Positions 51,242 through 61,563 of a stretch of 64,000 nucleotides of DNA are shown piece by piece; position 1 is the stretch's first letter, and the number at the start of each line of letters is the position of its first letter. Made by a program: the position numbers and the translations under genes. The stretch spans positions 372,501-436,500 of the forward strand of contig OY848928.1 in the NCBI GenBank assembly GCA_963693285.1, read 5' to 3'. This stretch comes from Xestospongia muta (lineage: Eukaryota; Porifera; Demospongiae; Haplosclerida; Petrosiidae). A model generated the notes under the pieces. That model had not been told where the DNA came from, ran no database searches, and saw only the letters and a list, made by a program, of their open reading frames with translations.

Positions 51242-53585
51242 TTATATCACAACCTTTATCTCAGCCTCTTTATGGCTTCCAGTCAAAGTGGTTTCTAACA
51301 AGTCAATAACTCCAGTTGATACTCTAAGAGATGAACCCTCGTCTTTGAGAGATTCCAAAAGGGACAGAGCAGATTCGTGATCACCAACTGATATCAATCC
51401 TCTTATACGACAATTTAAATCAAACTAGAAGAAACAAATGTGCATATTTGTTGAAAGAACAGCTGACAAACCAGTTTGACCAGTCAGACTACTAAATCAA
51501 TAACAATACCTTCTTATTAATGGGTGTGGTTTCATTTAAATGGATCAGGACATCTTTAGCTCTCCCCATGTCTCCCTTTAAAACAAAACAAACTTTGGGT
51601 CAATTAAATATCTTATTTACCTTTTCAAGACAATATCTGACAAGACTATGATATGCTCTTATGCCTTCTCTGTAACTAAGTGCCAAACACTTGTCACAAA
51701 GGTCTTGAGCTTCTTCAGTCGTACCCTAGTAAGTTAGTAAATGTATCAAAGTTTGATATATTTATTTCACTTGTAAGAGGTGTCCAAATACAGCTAGTAC
51801 ATATGATAGACCATTTGGTTCTAATTCATCCATCAATAACTGCTGAAATGTTTTGACAATTCCTGTAACAAATATCAGTACATAGATAGAAAAGTATTCC
51901 AGAATGTCTATTCCCAAAATGTCTAATCCTATAACTTAAACTTTGCTCATTACCAATTAAGTGCTCCCCTCCTTTACATGTTTTAATAATCTCCATTGTC
52001 TGCTCCTAAGTCTATGAACCCAATGACGAAATAACCAACTATTATAACAATATTATATTATCACAACAACCTCTAGTTTCCAACACTATAGTACCTTTAA
52101 CACTTTAGACATTTTAGGAGTAGACATATAGACCCTTTGTTCAATTAGCACTTTCTTTAAACATTTTGGGATTAGACATTTTGACTTATAGATGTTTTGG
52201 GATTTGACATACTGGGATGCTCCCTCCCATACATGGAATACTGTAAAGGTTCATGCTCTCTATGTCAACTTTCAATTCCCAAAATGTCAATGTCCCCAAA
52301 GGCAATTATAAGTTTAATTGTAAGTGTAAAATCACCATAAGTGCTATCTAGTGAGGGATATGTCTGAGAATGATACTCTATTATCTGATAACTTTATAAA
52401 CTTACAAAGGCTCTGATAAGTTTATCTAAAAGAAATGAAAACTAGAAAAACATAAAAATAACATTTCTATAAATGGACTTTTTGGGATGTTGACATTTTG
52501 GGATGTTGACATTACGCACTGAACCAATTGCAAATAAAATATGTCCATTTGACTAAATGTATCCATTAAAAATCTATTTTTTAAAAAAAGGCATCCGTTA
52601 AAGATGATTAAGTAACCTTTTCCGTTTCTTTGTGAGAGAAAGGAATCCATTAGTACATTATATACTCTAACAGTTGGGAAGACACCATATTGTACCTGAA
52701 AATATAAACCAGCATGAAGTCCACCCACCAACTAAAGGCTTACTTTACGACTTATAATATGAAGAGCTTTCTGAGGTTCATTAACGCGTACACAAGCTCG
52801 AACAACTATTAAAGGCAAGCTAGATCGAGGCAAATTATAGCCTTTACGGAATCTGAGAGATAAAGATATGAATGGCAACATTGTGGTAATGATTTTGGTC
52901 ATATAATAGGTATACTGTTAGTAATAACAGATAACTTACTCCAATAATGCATTCTCAGCTGTTTCAAGGTCTTCATTAGTATGTACATTATCAAAAATCT
53001 AAACAATAAAATAATCAAAAAAATAATAGAATTATTATGAGAGAACAAACATAAATATGTATACATACATGTATATGTACATGTACATAATAGACATGTT
53101 TGTATATATAATAGATACCTTAATTAAAGAGCTGGCTTTAGCATAACGACATCGTCGGACATTACTAATAAGTGATTGAGTATGAACAGCTAATTACAAA
53201 GAATATATCATAATCTTTATAAAATTATACTAAAGAATCCGTACCTAAATCAATTGAGTTTCCTTCCTTTTCTTGTTGTATTTTCCAAACAGTCACGCCC
53301 CGGACAGCATTAGATAATAGTCCTCTGGTTGCTATGGAGATAAAGACACATCCCACTTTTGAAAAGACGCAATTTATAAAAAATTAGTGACAAAAGTTTG
53401 GTAAAAATGATGATAGCCTGAACTTATCTTCAATGATATTACTTACAAAAATATATTTCTAATTGTAAATAACACTGAAGATATCCGTACTTACGTATGA
53501 AGACTTGTTTATTCAAGAAAGAAGTCTTGGTTCTAAAAATAGTCCTCAAACTAAGAGGAGCGGCTAAAGATAAAAATGCTTCCAT
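51242..53585 (-). CDS. Mitochondrial PPR/TPR-type protein (MRPS27/PTCD2-like)
   Basis: MEAFLSLAAPLSLRTIFRTKTSF at the start looks like a mitochondrial presequence (no acids after Glu2, Arg/Lys and hydroxyl residues). Helical-repeat segments follow: IFDNVHTNEDLETAENALLEF, then ACVRVNEPQKALHII and KVQYGVFPTVRVYNVLMDSFL, which resemble the corresponding part of mitoribosomal MRPS27. PTCD2 is the alternative. Later exons have PPR-like helices (LSYVLAVFGHLL, EEAQDLCDKCLALSYREGI, GDMGRAKDVLIHLNE) and end GSHKEAEIKVVI at 51242. It therefore probably acts on mitochondrial RNA or ribosomes. Exons in the 52.0-52.6 kb part are uncertain because a repeat-rich intron lies there. Confidence 0.65.
51905..52515. 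repeat. Dispersed CCCAAAATGTC motif cluster
   Basis: CCCAAAATGTC or its reverse complement GACATTTTGGG, with close variants (TTTGGGATTTGACAT, TTTGGGATGTTGACAT), occurs about ten times in both orientations over 600 bp within an intron of the PPR-type gene. Confidence 0.65.
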
Positions 53586-54221
53586 AGGAATTGTATATTA
53601 TATATTCATGACAACTTTGACCAACCAATGGGTGGAGTTTGCATGTGGAAACTCAACTATAATTATACTATGCTAAATAATATTAATGATTTTATTAATG
53701 TGGAATACACTTTCATAGAAATATAGTCCTTTTATAAACAAGAAATAATTATTTTTATTATAATAAATAAGATCACCACAGTTTGTACCAGTGTCTTAAC
53801 ACATTCAGTGGTAGTGTCATAAACTTATTATTCATGGTCAAGATATTGAAGATCACAAAGCATTCATAAAAGTTAGATGATATATAGAGTCTGTCTTTTT
53901 GAACCATTATAAAAGTGATAGCATATCATATGATCTAATATAAATACACAATTAACTATGTGTGACTTAAAAGAATTTTAACTTAATGTTTATAAGATTG
54001 TTTCTTTTGTTGTGGTTCCTATAAAATTAAACAATGATAAAAATGACTGTAATTAGTAGTGTTGTTCTAGTTTGCTTAAAACATAGCTTTAGTTTTAATT
54101 ATTAATTTTTAAGTCTTTAGTTCAACGATACCAGTAATCATATTCATAGCAATCGTTAATGAGATTCATAAGCGTACACTGTCGTGCCCCACAAGAGCAT
54201 GAAGACAAAATCGTAAGTACA
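53586..54221. other. AT-rich spacer upstream of the ncRNA candidate
   Basis: No exon of cystinosin or any other gene was recognised on either strand. Scattered TATAAAA-like words occur. Confidence 0.45.
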
Positions 54222-54229
54222 TATAAAAG
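54222..54229 (+). promoter_or_regulatory. TATA-like element before the ncRNA candidate
   Basis: TATAAAAG lies about 28 bp before the putative 5' end at about 54250, the spacing of the TATA box in external (type 3) Pol III promoters and also in Pol II promoters. Confidence 0.4.
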
Positions 54230-54249
54230 GAAACCAAAACAGTCTTGGT

Positions 54250-54611
54250 TGCCAGTGTGTTGTAGGCCAGCGTCTGCAATGCATCATGACCTCTGAGATG
54301 GTTACCAGCATACTCTTCGGAGTATCCGAAAGGCGGACTAGGATACGGCTGGTAGTCTCCCTTTAAACGAGATGAGGCTTGGTGTATTGTAGTCCCGGTT
54401 TAGTAATGACGATGATTTATTCCCGAAGCTAGAAACCCAGTACGGCTGGTTCGAAGTTAGGGCGACGTTCCAGCCAGGATTACCTCGTCTTCGGACGAGG
54501 GTTACCAAGCCAGGTGGCGGTCCTAGCTAGCAATAGCAGGGAATCCTGGAGCCTAAGTGGAAGCCTGCGTGGAATTGAGTCACGAAAGATCGTTTGGGCA
54601 ACACACAAGGG
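54250..54611 (+). ncRNA. Candidate structured non-coding RNA, about 360 nt, with Pol III-like terminator
   Basis: GC-richer than the AT-rich flanks and without a long open frame. The ends can pair: GTGTGTTG (54255-54262) with CAACACAC (54599-54606). Inside are TACCAGC/GCTGGTA closing a hairpin ATACTC-TTCG-GAGTAT; GGCTGG/CCAGCC around GTTCGAAGTTAGGG; a 7-bp CCTCGTC-TTCG-GACGAGG hairpin; CCAGG/CCTGG; and GCGTG/CACG near the 3' end. Two stems carry UUCG tetraloops, a mark of selected RNA folds. GGTTCGAAG resembles a Pol III B box, and T9 follows at 54612-54620. I do not recognise the family: the expected motifs of 7SL, U3, RNase P, RNase MRP and 7SK were not found. A decayed SINE is the main alternative. 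Confidence 0.6.
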
Positions 54612-54620
54612 TTTTTTTTT
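54612..54620 (+). terminator. T9 run, probable Pol III terminator
   Basis: Nine consecutive T follow the terminal helix of the candidate RNA by 5 bases. Confidence 0.5.
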
Positions 54621-54739
54621 GAAATTATAATTTTATTTAATTATAAACAAATCTAATTATCTATTTATAAATCTATTTTAAGAGTATTAAAGAATAGTCA
54701 GTAAGGATGTTCAGGGTGAGTCAGTTGGATCATATGAGT

Positions 54740-55880
54740 AACACAACTACACCTTTAACAATGACCATTGTCATTTAACAAAGACCTACATAGCTATTAT
54801 CACAAAAAATTTGAAGTGATTTCATTTTTTAAATTCTGTAAAAAAAACAAAAAGATTTCATTAATTTACATGTATATTTACTAGTAGAACAAAGGGGATT
54901 ATATAAACATTTTTAAAAAGATAATGCAACATTTTAGAGAGGTGATACTAATGTCACTTAACAAGGACTATATAGCTATCATCATAAAATATTTGAAGCA
55001 ATTTCATTCTTTAAAGTCTTTAAAAAAACAAAACGAGTTCATTAATTTACATGTACATTTACTAGTAGAACAAAGGGCATTATATAAACATTTTTAAAAG
55101 GATAATGAAACATTTTAGAGCAGTAATACTCATGTCATTTAACAAGGACCTATATAGCTATTATCACAAAAAATTGGAAGCGATTTCAATCTTAAAAGTC
55201 TGTAAAAAAAAGACAAAACGAATTCATTAATTTACATGTACATTTACTAGTAGAACAAAGGGGATTATATAAACATTTTTAAAAGGATAATGCAACATTT
55301 TAGAGCAGTAATACTCATGTCATTTAACAAGAACTTATATAGCTATCATCACCAAAAATTTTGAAGCGATTTCATATCTTCAAGTCTTTAAAAAAACACA
55401 AAACAATTCATTAATTTACATGTACATTTACTAGTAGAACAAAGGGCATTATATAAACATTTTTAAAAGGATAATGCAACATTTTAGAGCAGTAATACTC
55501 ATATCATTTAACAAGGACCTATATAGCTATTATCACAAAAAATTTGAAGAGATTCCATTCTTTAAAGTTTGTAAAAAAGACAAAACGAATTAATTAATTT
55601 ACATGTACATTTACTAGTATAACAAAGGGGATTATATAAACATTTTTAAAAGAATAATGCAACATTTTAGAGCAATAATATTAATGTCACTTAGCAAGTA
55701 CCTATATATTTATTATCACAAAAAAATTTGAAGTGATTTCATTTTTTAAAGTCTGTAAAAAAAGACAAAACGAATTTTTTAATTTACATGTACATTTACT
55801 AGTAGAACAAAGGGCATTATATAAACATTTTACAAAGGATAATGCAACATTTTAGAGCAGTAATGTACATGTAAATAAAT
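54740..55880 (+). repeat. 183-bp satellite array, about 6 copies
   Basis: The landmark ACATGTA(C/T)ATTTACTAGTA recurs at 54868, 55049, 55234, 55418, 55601 and 55786, spacing 181-185 bp. Each unit also has ACAAAGGG(C/G)ATTATATAAAC, AATGCAACATTTTAGAG and a CACAAAAAATTTGAAG block. No coding potential was seen. The array ends about 40-60 bp before the cystinosin fragment. Confidence 0.95.
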
Positions 55881-55918
55881 GAATTTGTTTTGTTTTTTTA
55901 CTGTCATTATTTGTGTAG

Positions 55919-56726
55919 GCGTACATGAACTTTTGGCGTAAAAGTACTGTTGGATGGAGCATAGGCAATGTACTATTGGATTTTACTAGTGGAACATTGA
56001 GTATCTTACAAATGTTTCTTATCTCTTATAACTATGGTAACTATTTGTCTATCTTATTGGTCTATCTATCCATTAATATCTTCTGTGTATCTATCCTCAT
56101 CCATAGGCAGAGGAAGCTCAAAAAAGTTGGGGGGGGGGGGGGGGGGGGGGGCTGAACATATTTGTACACAGTTTCACATGCAAAAGTATACATTTTAAAA
56201 ATGAGAATTAAAATATTTTCTTCGTTCATCTTTTTTTTGAACAAACTCCTTGGCAAGTTCTTGCAGGTCTACTAGTAATAAATGTTAGAATGCAAAATGA
56301 GTTACTCTGTGCAAAAGTTAGGGGGAGGCTCTGCCCTCCCTTTATAAAAATTGGGGGGGGCGTCAGCCCCCTTCGCCCCCACCCTCAGCCGCCTATGTCA
56401 TCCTTTTTTTCATCCATTCAGATGACTGGAAGTCTATTTTTGGAGATCCTACTAAATTTGGTCTAGGTGCCTTTTCCATATGTTTTGATCTTTTTATGAC
56501 ACAACATTATATTCTCTATCGCCATCCGCCAGCTTCAAAAGAAGGGTATAGTAAAATTGATTCCAAATGGAATTCCACAAACCCAGAGACTAGACCATTA
56601 CTAGGAGATGACTCAGATGATTTTACTCCATCTTTCTTTACAAAAGTCAAAGCTGAAGTTGCATTGGTTCTAGTTAAGTTAAAGTTGAGATCATCAGTAT
56701 CTGATGTTGGACCACATTCTCCTTAA
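55919..56726 (+). pseudogene. CTNS: 3' fragment of cystinosin (lysosomal cystine transporter)
   Basis: Two exons remain. 55919-56036 encodes [22 protein letters not shown] then [11 protein letters not shown]. 56422-56726 encodes DDWKSIFGDPTKFGLGAFSICFDLFMTQHYILYR and a long hydrophilic tail. Both match the C-terminal PQ-loop part of cystinosin and they splice in phase (TATG|ATGAC gives a Tyr-Asp junction). The upstream exons (lumenal N-domain and first membrane helices) are absent from the preceding 2.3 kb, which hold only satellite, the RNA candidate and another gene. A functional transporter cannot be made from what is seen. It could be a truncated copy or an assembly join across a collapsed satellite. 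A MITE sits in its intron. Confidence 0.8.
56102..56397. mobile_element. MITE-like element with 5-bp target duplication and G23 run
   Basis: The element starts CATAGGCAG and ends GCCGCCTATG, inverted termini of about 9 bp. It is flanked on both sides by TCATC (56097-56101 and 56398-56402), a perfect 5-bp target site duplication. Inside are a G23 homopolymer (56129-56151), GGGGGAGGCTCTGCCCTCCC and GGGGGGGGCGTCAGCCCCC palindromes. There is no transposase. It lies in the intron of the cystinosin fragment. Confidence 0.75.
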
Positions 56727-57073
56727 CTTAGTATCGTTATTATAATCGTTTATTATACTTATTTCTCTAGTTTGATTGACTTTATTTTAATGCAACTTGA
56801 GCATTTATTTCTAATGTTAATATTTGTCTTGATATCCTTAGCATTAGCTAAAATTAATATAAAAAAAGATAGTAAGAAAAAACTATATATTTCTTCTCTT
56901 AACACTACGATATTACAATGTCATGTACTGTAATAAGAGGTAATAGATATAAACATGTACATGTTTATCTGTACATGTTACATGTATTTAAGTAATTGGG
57001 TTGCCATAACAAGAATGCAATAAAAAATTAAAGGAAGGGGTTAAAAATATTTGGATAACCTTCTCCAGCTAAT
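56727..57073. other. AT-rich spacer before the HADHA-like gene
   Basis: Contains several copies of ACATGTAC/GTACATGT near 56950-56990. No gene was seen. Confidence 0.4.
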
Positions 57074-59910
57074 ATGGCTGTTTGTGAATTGATAAAGTTG
57101 CCAGTCTCAGATAGACAAGTAAACGTATTTGTCATCTGCTTAGATACACCTGACTCGTCTCAAAATATACTTGATCGAAATCTTGGAACAGGGCTAGCAT
57201 CAGCCATTATATGTGTTAAAAAAATGGTTGATCAAGGAGAAGTGGATCTAGTAGTAGTTTGCAGTGGTAAGGAGAAGACATTTATGGCTGGAGCTGATAT
57301 CAAAATAGAATTGAAATTTATAGGAACAAATGGAATGTTAAGGTACTGCCCAGCCGCCCACATGTAACACGAAAATTGTTCATTAAATGTTACACTCTTC
57401 TATATTTTTGTAGGTCATGTACTGACTGTATTCAACTCAACTCTATAATGTGTGCACTCGAGACACTATCCATTCCAACTGTTGCTGTAATCAATGGAAC
57501 AATATTAGGAGGAGGACTGGAATTAGCCTTGTCATGTGACTATCGTGTGGCAGACAGGAAACATTGTCGGCAGTTAGGACTACCTGAAGTGAAGATAGGT
57601 GTTCTACCTGGTAAATATTAGTACATATTTTTATTATCGTACTCATTGTGTTATTGATAGGTGGAGGAGGATGTTTTCGTTTGCCGTATTTAATAGGATT
57701 ACGTCGTGCTATCTCTCTTATTGTCTCGGGACAGTCTATTGGAGCAAAGAAAGCCCTTCAGTTTGGGATCGTGGATGCTCTATGGTCTGAGACTCAATCC
57801 CATTCCAAGCAGTTTGGGTATGAGTATGATTGGATTGAAGAGCTTTTACAGTGCATTAAGAAAAGAAAAATTGGAAAACGAAAATTTGAGATAACGCAGA
57901 GAGATAAAGAGGTGAATTTGAGTAGGAAGTCTGTTCAATTACCTGAGCTATCTGAAGAATCTCTTTGTGATGAGATACCTTTGTCTTGGGTCAAATCCAA
58001 TATGAAGATTCGAGTAAAGTATAGCACTCGTTCAACAAGAAATCTATCTTTCTTGTCTCCACTTCAACACCTTTACAATTATCTCTTGTATGTCATAACT
58101 GTTATACAGTTGTGGCGTAAGGTCAAAGGTCGTATGCCATCCCCTTACATTGCACTACAGACAGTGTGGCAATGTTATAATGCCACTACGGTATATGATG
58201 CAGTCATGTACAGTGCTACAGGGTTTACTAAATTATGTCTGACAGCTGAAAGCAAAAGTTTAATGTCTCTTTTTCTAAGTGCTCGTCAACTTAAAAAGGA
58301 TGCTTTAAGTTATGGTATTCCACGAGATAGTCAGCAAGAAAAGACGATTGACTCTATTTTTGCTATTGTGAGCTTATCTGGTTTGCAGTATGCATCTGCA
58401 TTTATTCAGAGTCTTATTTACGCTGATATGAATGTTATCGTAATCACGTTAGGTGCAGGATATTCTCTAAAAAATAAGTTGAGAAATCTTATTGGAGACC
58501 ATTTCAATTATGCTGTCAAACGAGGTCACATGACTCAGGAAGAAGTGAATCAAAAAATAGTCAATAAGTTGACGGTTTGGACGAGTGCCAATGTTTCAGT
58601 TGCAGAGCGAGGAAAAGATGACTGTGTATTGGTGAACATGGTATTTCAAGATGACTTGCTCCCAGAAGTACTAGCATTAAAAAATCTCATCAAAGAGAAG
58701 GTAATAGAACTGTCATGTGACTCTCATGTGACTCATCTTGATACTTTCAGGTACATATCCTAGCCTGTTTAAATGGATGTTCTTTTTCTCTTCCGGAGTT
58801 CTTGCCTATTCATCTTGCTGACCCACTAAGAAAGAATACACTTTGTATTGAGATATGTACTCGTGAGGAAAAATCAAAGGTCAGACAAAGGTCATATCAT
58901 TATGTTGTACTTAAATATTTTTAGAGTTTCGATGACGTTCATTTAGCTGCTAAGTTGGTGTCTGGTTTGGGTAAGACTCCGGTTGTTACTCCCTTGTTAT
59001 CAAATGTTGGATGGAGACTAACACTATCTCATTGGTCATTAGTTGCTGAGCTTTGTACTTGTTGGGATATAAATCCTAAATCGATTGATAATGCTCTATT
59101 GGAAGCTGGGTTCAGTAAAGGACCAATAGCCACTATGAAACAGGTAATACTAGATAACAGTTTTATTGATCTCTCTCTCTCTCTCTTTAGTTTGATAAAG
59201 ATGTTCTTCAATATATTATAAATGAAATAAATGAAGTTGATTGTCAACCTCTCAAAGAATATCTCGGTTTAGACACAGCTTCCAAAACAAGGCTTTTGAT
59301 AAATGAACCACCCTCATCAATAGCATTGTTTGTGATCGTTAACATGGTCATAACATCACACGAGATTATCTCTTCAAAATTTGCTCCCTCCGTTGATGCA
59401 GTAGATTTTATTGCAGTATCAGGATTAGTTCAATTTCCACCTACTGAAGGAGGTCCTCTGAGTTATTCAAGGAAAAGAGATCAGTATGGAATACGTGGTG
59501 TGCATGCTATGTTAAGTGTTTTTCCATGGAATTATCCACTAAACAAAATAAAAGATCGTCTTTTAAAGAGAGTTGATCGAATACCACCTCATGCTTTGGA
59601 GGCAGAGAGTAGTCTCCTCACTAACAAAGAGTTATATGATATCGGACCAACAAAGGGTCTGGAAAACTCTGGTTCTCTCATCTATCCGTTGCCATTTCAT
59701 ACTTTTATGATAGAATTTCTCTCTTACGTGCTTATATTATTGGGGCTATTCCCTCTTATTGTTTATTCATACATTGACGTGCCACCTTTTATACCATTGT
59801 TTTGTCCCATTTCTATAACGTTAGGATTGTTTTGTTTGTTTTACAGGTTTTGTTTAAGTTCTATCTTATTTGATAGAGCACTGAAAAGACTAAAAAAGGA
59901 ATGTTTGTGA
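57074..59910 (+). CDS. HADHA/FadJ-like protein: intact enoyl-CoA hydratase part, degenerate dehydrogenase part, C-terminal membrane segments
   Basis: Six exons: 57074-57342, 57414-57610, 57661-58700, 58751-58879, 58925-59143 and 59191-59910. The hydratase half is well kept: FMAGADIK, NGTILGGGLELALSCDYRVAD and LGLPEVKIGVLPGGGG, with both glutamates of the two-Glu crotonase site. The dehydrogenase half aligns by length and order with trifunctional-enzyme alpha but lacks the Rossmann GxGxxG (reads VSLSGLQYASAF) and the catalytic His motif (HYFSP-like segment replaced near PLRKNTLCIEI). The end has two hydrophobic stretches (FLSYVLILLGLFPLIVY; LFCPISITLGLFCLFYRF), unlike HADHA. No clear mitochondrial presequence. 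Probably a membrane-anchored hydratase paralogue with a pseudoenzyme domain. Confidence 0.82.
59170..59188 (+). repeat. (CT)n tract forming the acceptor of the last HADHA-like exon
   Basis: CTCTCTCTCTCTCTCTTTAG leads directly into FDKDVLQYIINE. Confidence 0.85.
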
Positions 59911-59965
59911 TTATTATTATTACTTTTATTAATAATAATATTATAATGTCTCATTAAGATGGTTA

Positions 59966-61260
59966 TCACTCCATTTTTGCTGCCTCAGCTTTTTCTTTTT
60001 CTCTCTTCTTAGCTTCTAACTCTTCTTGATATTTTTTGATGAGGACATCAACTTCATCTCCAGGTAAGACTCTAATGACTGTCTTCTCTTCACCTTCCTT
60101 TCCTTCTCTTGTCAATGTGGCTAGCTCAACTGAAAAGCAACAAAAAAGAAACTAATATAAATAAATGTTCAAGTATTCCTCTTTCAGTATTGATAACTTA
60201 TTTATTCTATACATCCATTCATCAGTTTGTACATCTCTCTATAGATCCATTCATCAGTTTGTGTATCTCTCTATACATCCATTCATCAGTTTGTGTATCT
60301 CTCTATATGTCCATTCATCAGTCCATCCATCTCTTTATATATCCATATCCATTATTAGTCCATCCATTTATCCAGACCTTTCTCAGAATTTAGTTTGGTA
60401 CTATCCAATGTTTTGTGAAGTACTTTCACAGCTAAATCTAGTGCATCTTTCAATGTTATTTCATCTTTGTATTCTTGTTTTAACATAGATATGGCAGCTT
60501 GTTGATTATTACCAATACAAGTAGCCTTCCAGCCGCCATAGTTCCCGCTAGGATCACTCTGATAGAGCTGAAACTGATAATGTGGATCCCAACCCATGAA
60601 CAAAATAGATACACCAAACGGACGAAGTCCTGTGACAGACAGACAAATAGACAATGAACAATGGAGATTCTTCTGACCTCCAAATTGAGTATATTGTTGT
60701 TTCAGATCACATATTTGCATAACCAGCTGCTCGCATGGAATGCACTCTTGGTATACCAATTGATATCTAATTAAAAGTGGGTGTGGCAATGGGTTAGGTC
60801 AACATGTGCTGACAAACCTTTGAGCTGTTTGTCGCAAGTAATTAGTTAGGACATTAGCATCAGATGTGATCCCAGCCACGCTGCATGCCATATTGCTAAG
60901 AAACAAAAAGTTTAAGAGACACTTCATTATAAACAATTATTTTAAGTAATTACTGGGTCTTACTCTTGAAGACGATATATTTTCTCTGAAAACACAACAT
61001 CATCTAAAAGTTTGTTTGTATTTTTTCTCTCTGCTGCTAATAAAACTCCATCGGTTGCTAGGATACCCAGACAAGTGCCAGCATGACCAATAGCTTCCAT
61101 AGCATACTCAACTTGATACAATCTCCCTGCAAGACATTGTATAATAATGAAAGATAAAAAACTTGCTTACCTTCAGGAGAGAATATGGTAGTTTTTGTAT
61201 CATATCTCCTGGCCTGTAAAATTAAAGAATAATTACTTCATAAATATTTCAGTTTACCAT
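59966..61260 (-). CDS. PSMA4: 20S proteasome subunit alpha type 4
   Basis: Outer-ring subunit of the 20S core. The initiator ATG (61260-61258) appears to be the only coding codon in exon 1; GTAAACT follows and the next exon begins [31 protein letters not shown], the alpha-subunit N-helix signature. Later: [78 protein letters not shown] (PSMA4-specific), and a charged tail ending KAEAAKME, stop at 59966. One intron holds a 32-bp tandem repeat. Head to head with UBE2R. Confidence 0.97.
60196..60370 (-). repeat. 32-bp minisatellite, about 4 copies, in a PSMA4 intron
   Basis: TCCATTCATCAGTTTGTGTA followed by TCTCTCTATACA repeats every 32 bp, related to the ATCC repeat family seen in RasGRF introns. 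Confidence 0.85.
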
Positions 61261-61563
61261 TTTTTGCTTGACTATCTACAACGTGCAGTTTACGAGTTAA
61301 CAAAGGGTTAAATTAAAAAAGGGGGCTAGGCAAAGATTGTAGATTCCTTTTAGTGAAGACAATTGATGGAGGACGAGTTTCGTGTGTTCTGAGTCTTCAA
61401 ATGAGATAGAGACAACAGAGAACGGAAGATCAAAGATAGAGAGAAATAGACTAACACTTTAACTATTTTCAACAGAGAGATATCTAATAGATACGATAAA
61501 CAGACGGGAGTACACTTACCAGTCTAAACACACACACGCAAGATCGAGGGAGGGAGAGAAGGT
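61261..61563. promoter_or_regulatory. PSMA4/UBE2R bidirectional promoter region
   Basis: 303 bp between divergent start codons, purine-rich (GAGATAGAGAC-like) on the plus strand near 61400-61450. No TATA box was identified. Confidence 0.5.

Noticed and set aside
54250..54611. Assignment to SRP RNA because of TTGTAGTCCCGG, or to RNase P because of GGAATTGAGTCACG
   Set aside because: The similarities are short and out of place relative to the known layouts, and the helix 8 and P4 hallmarks were not found.
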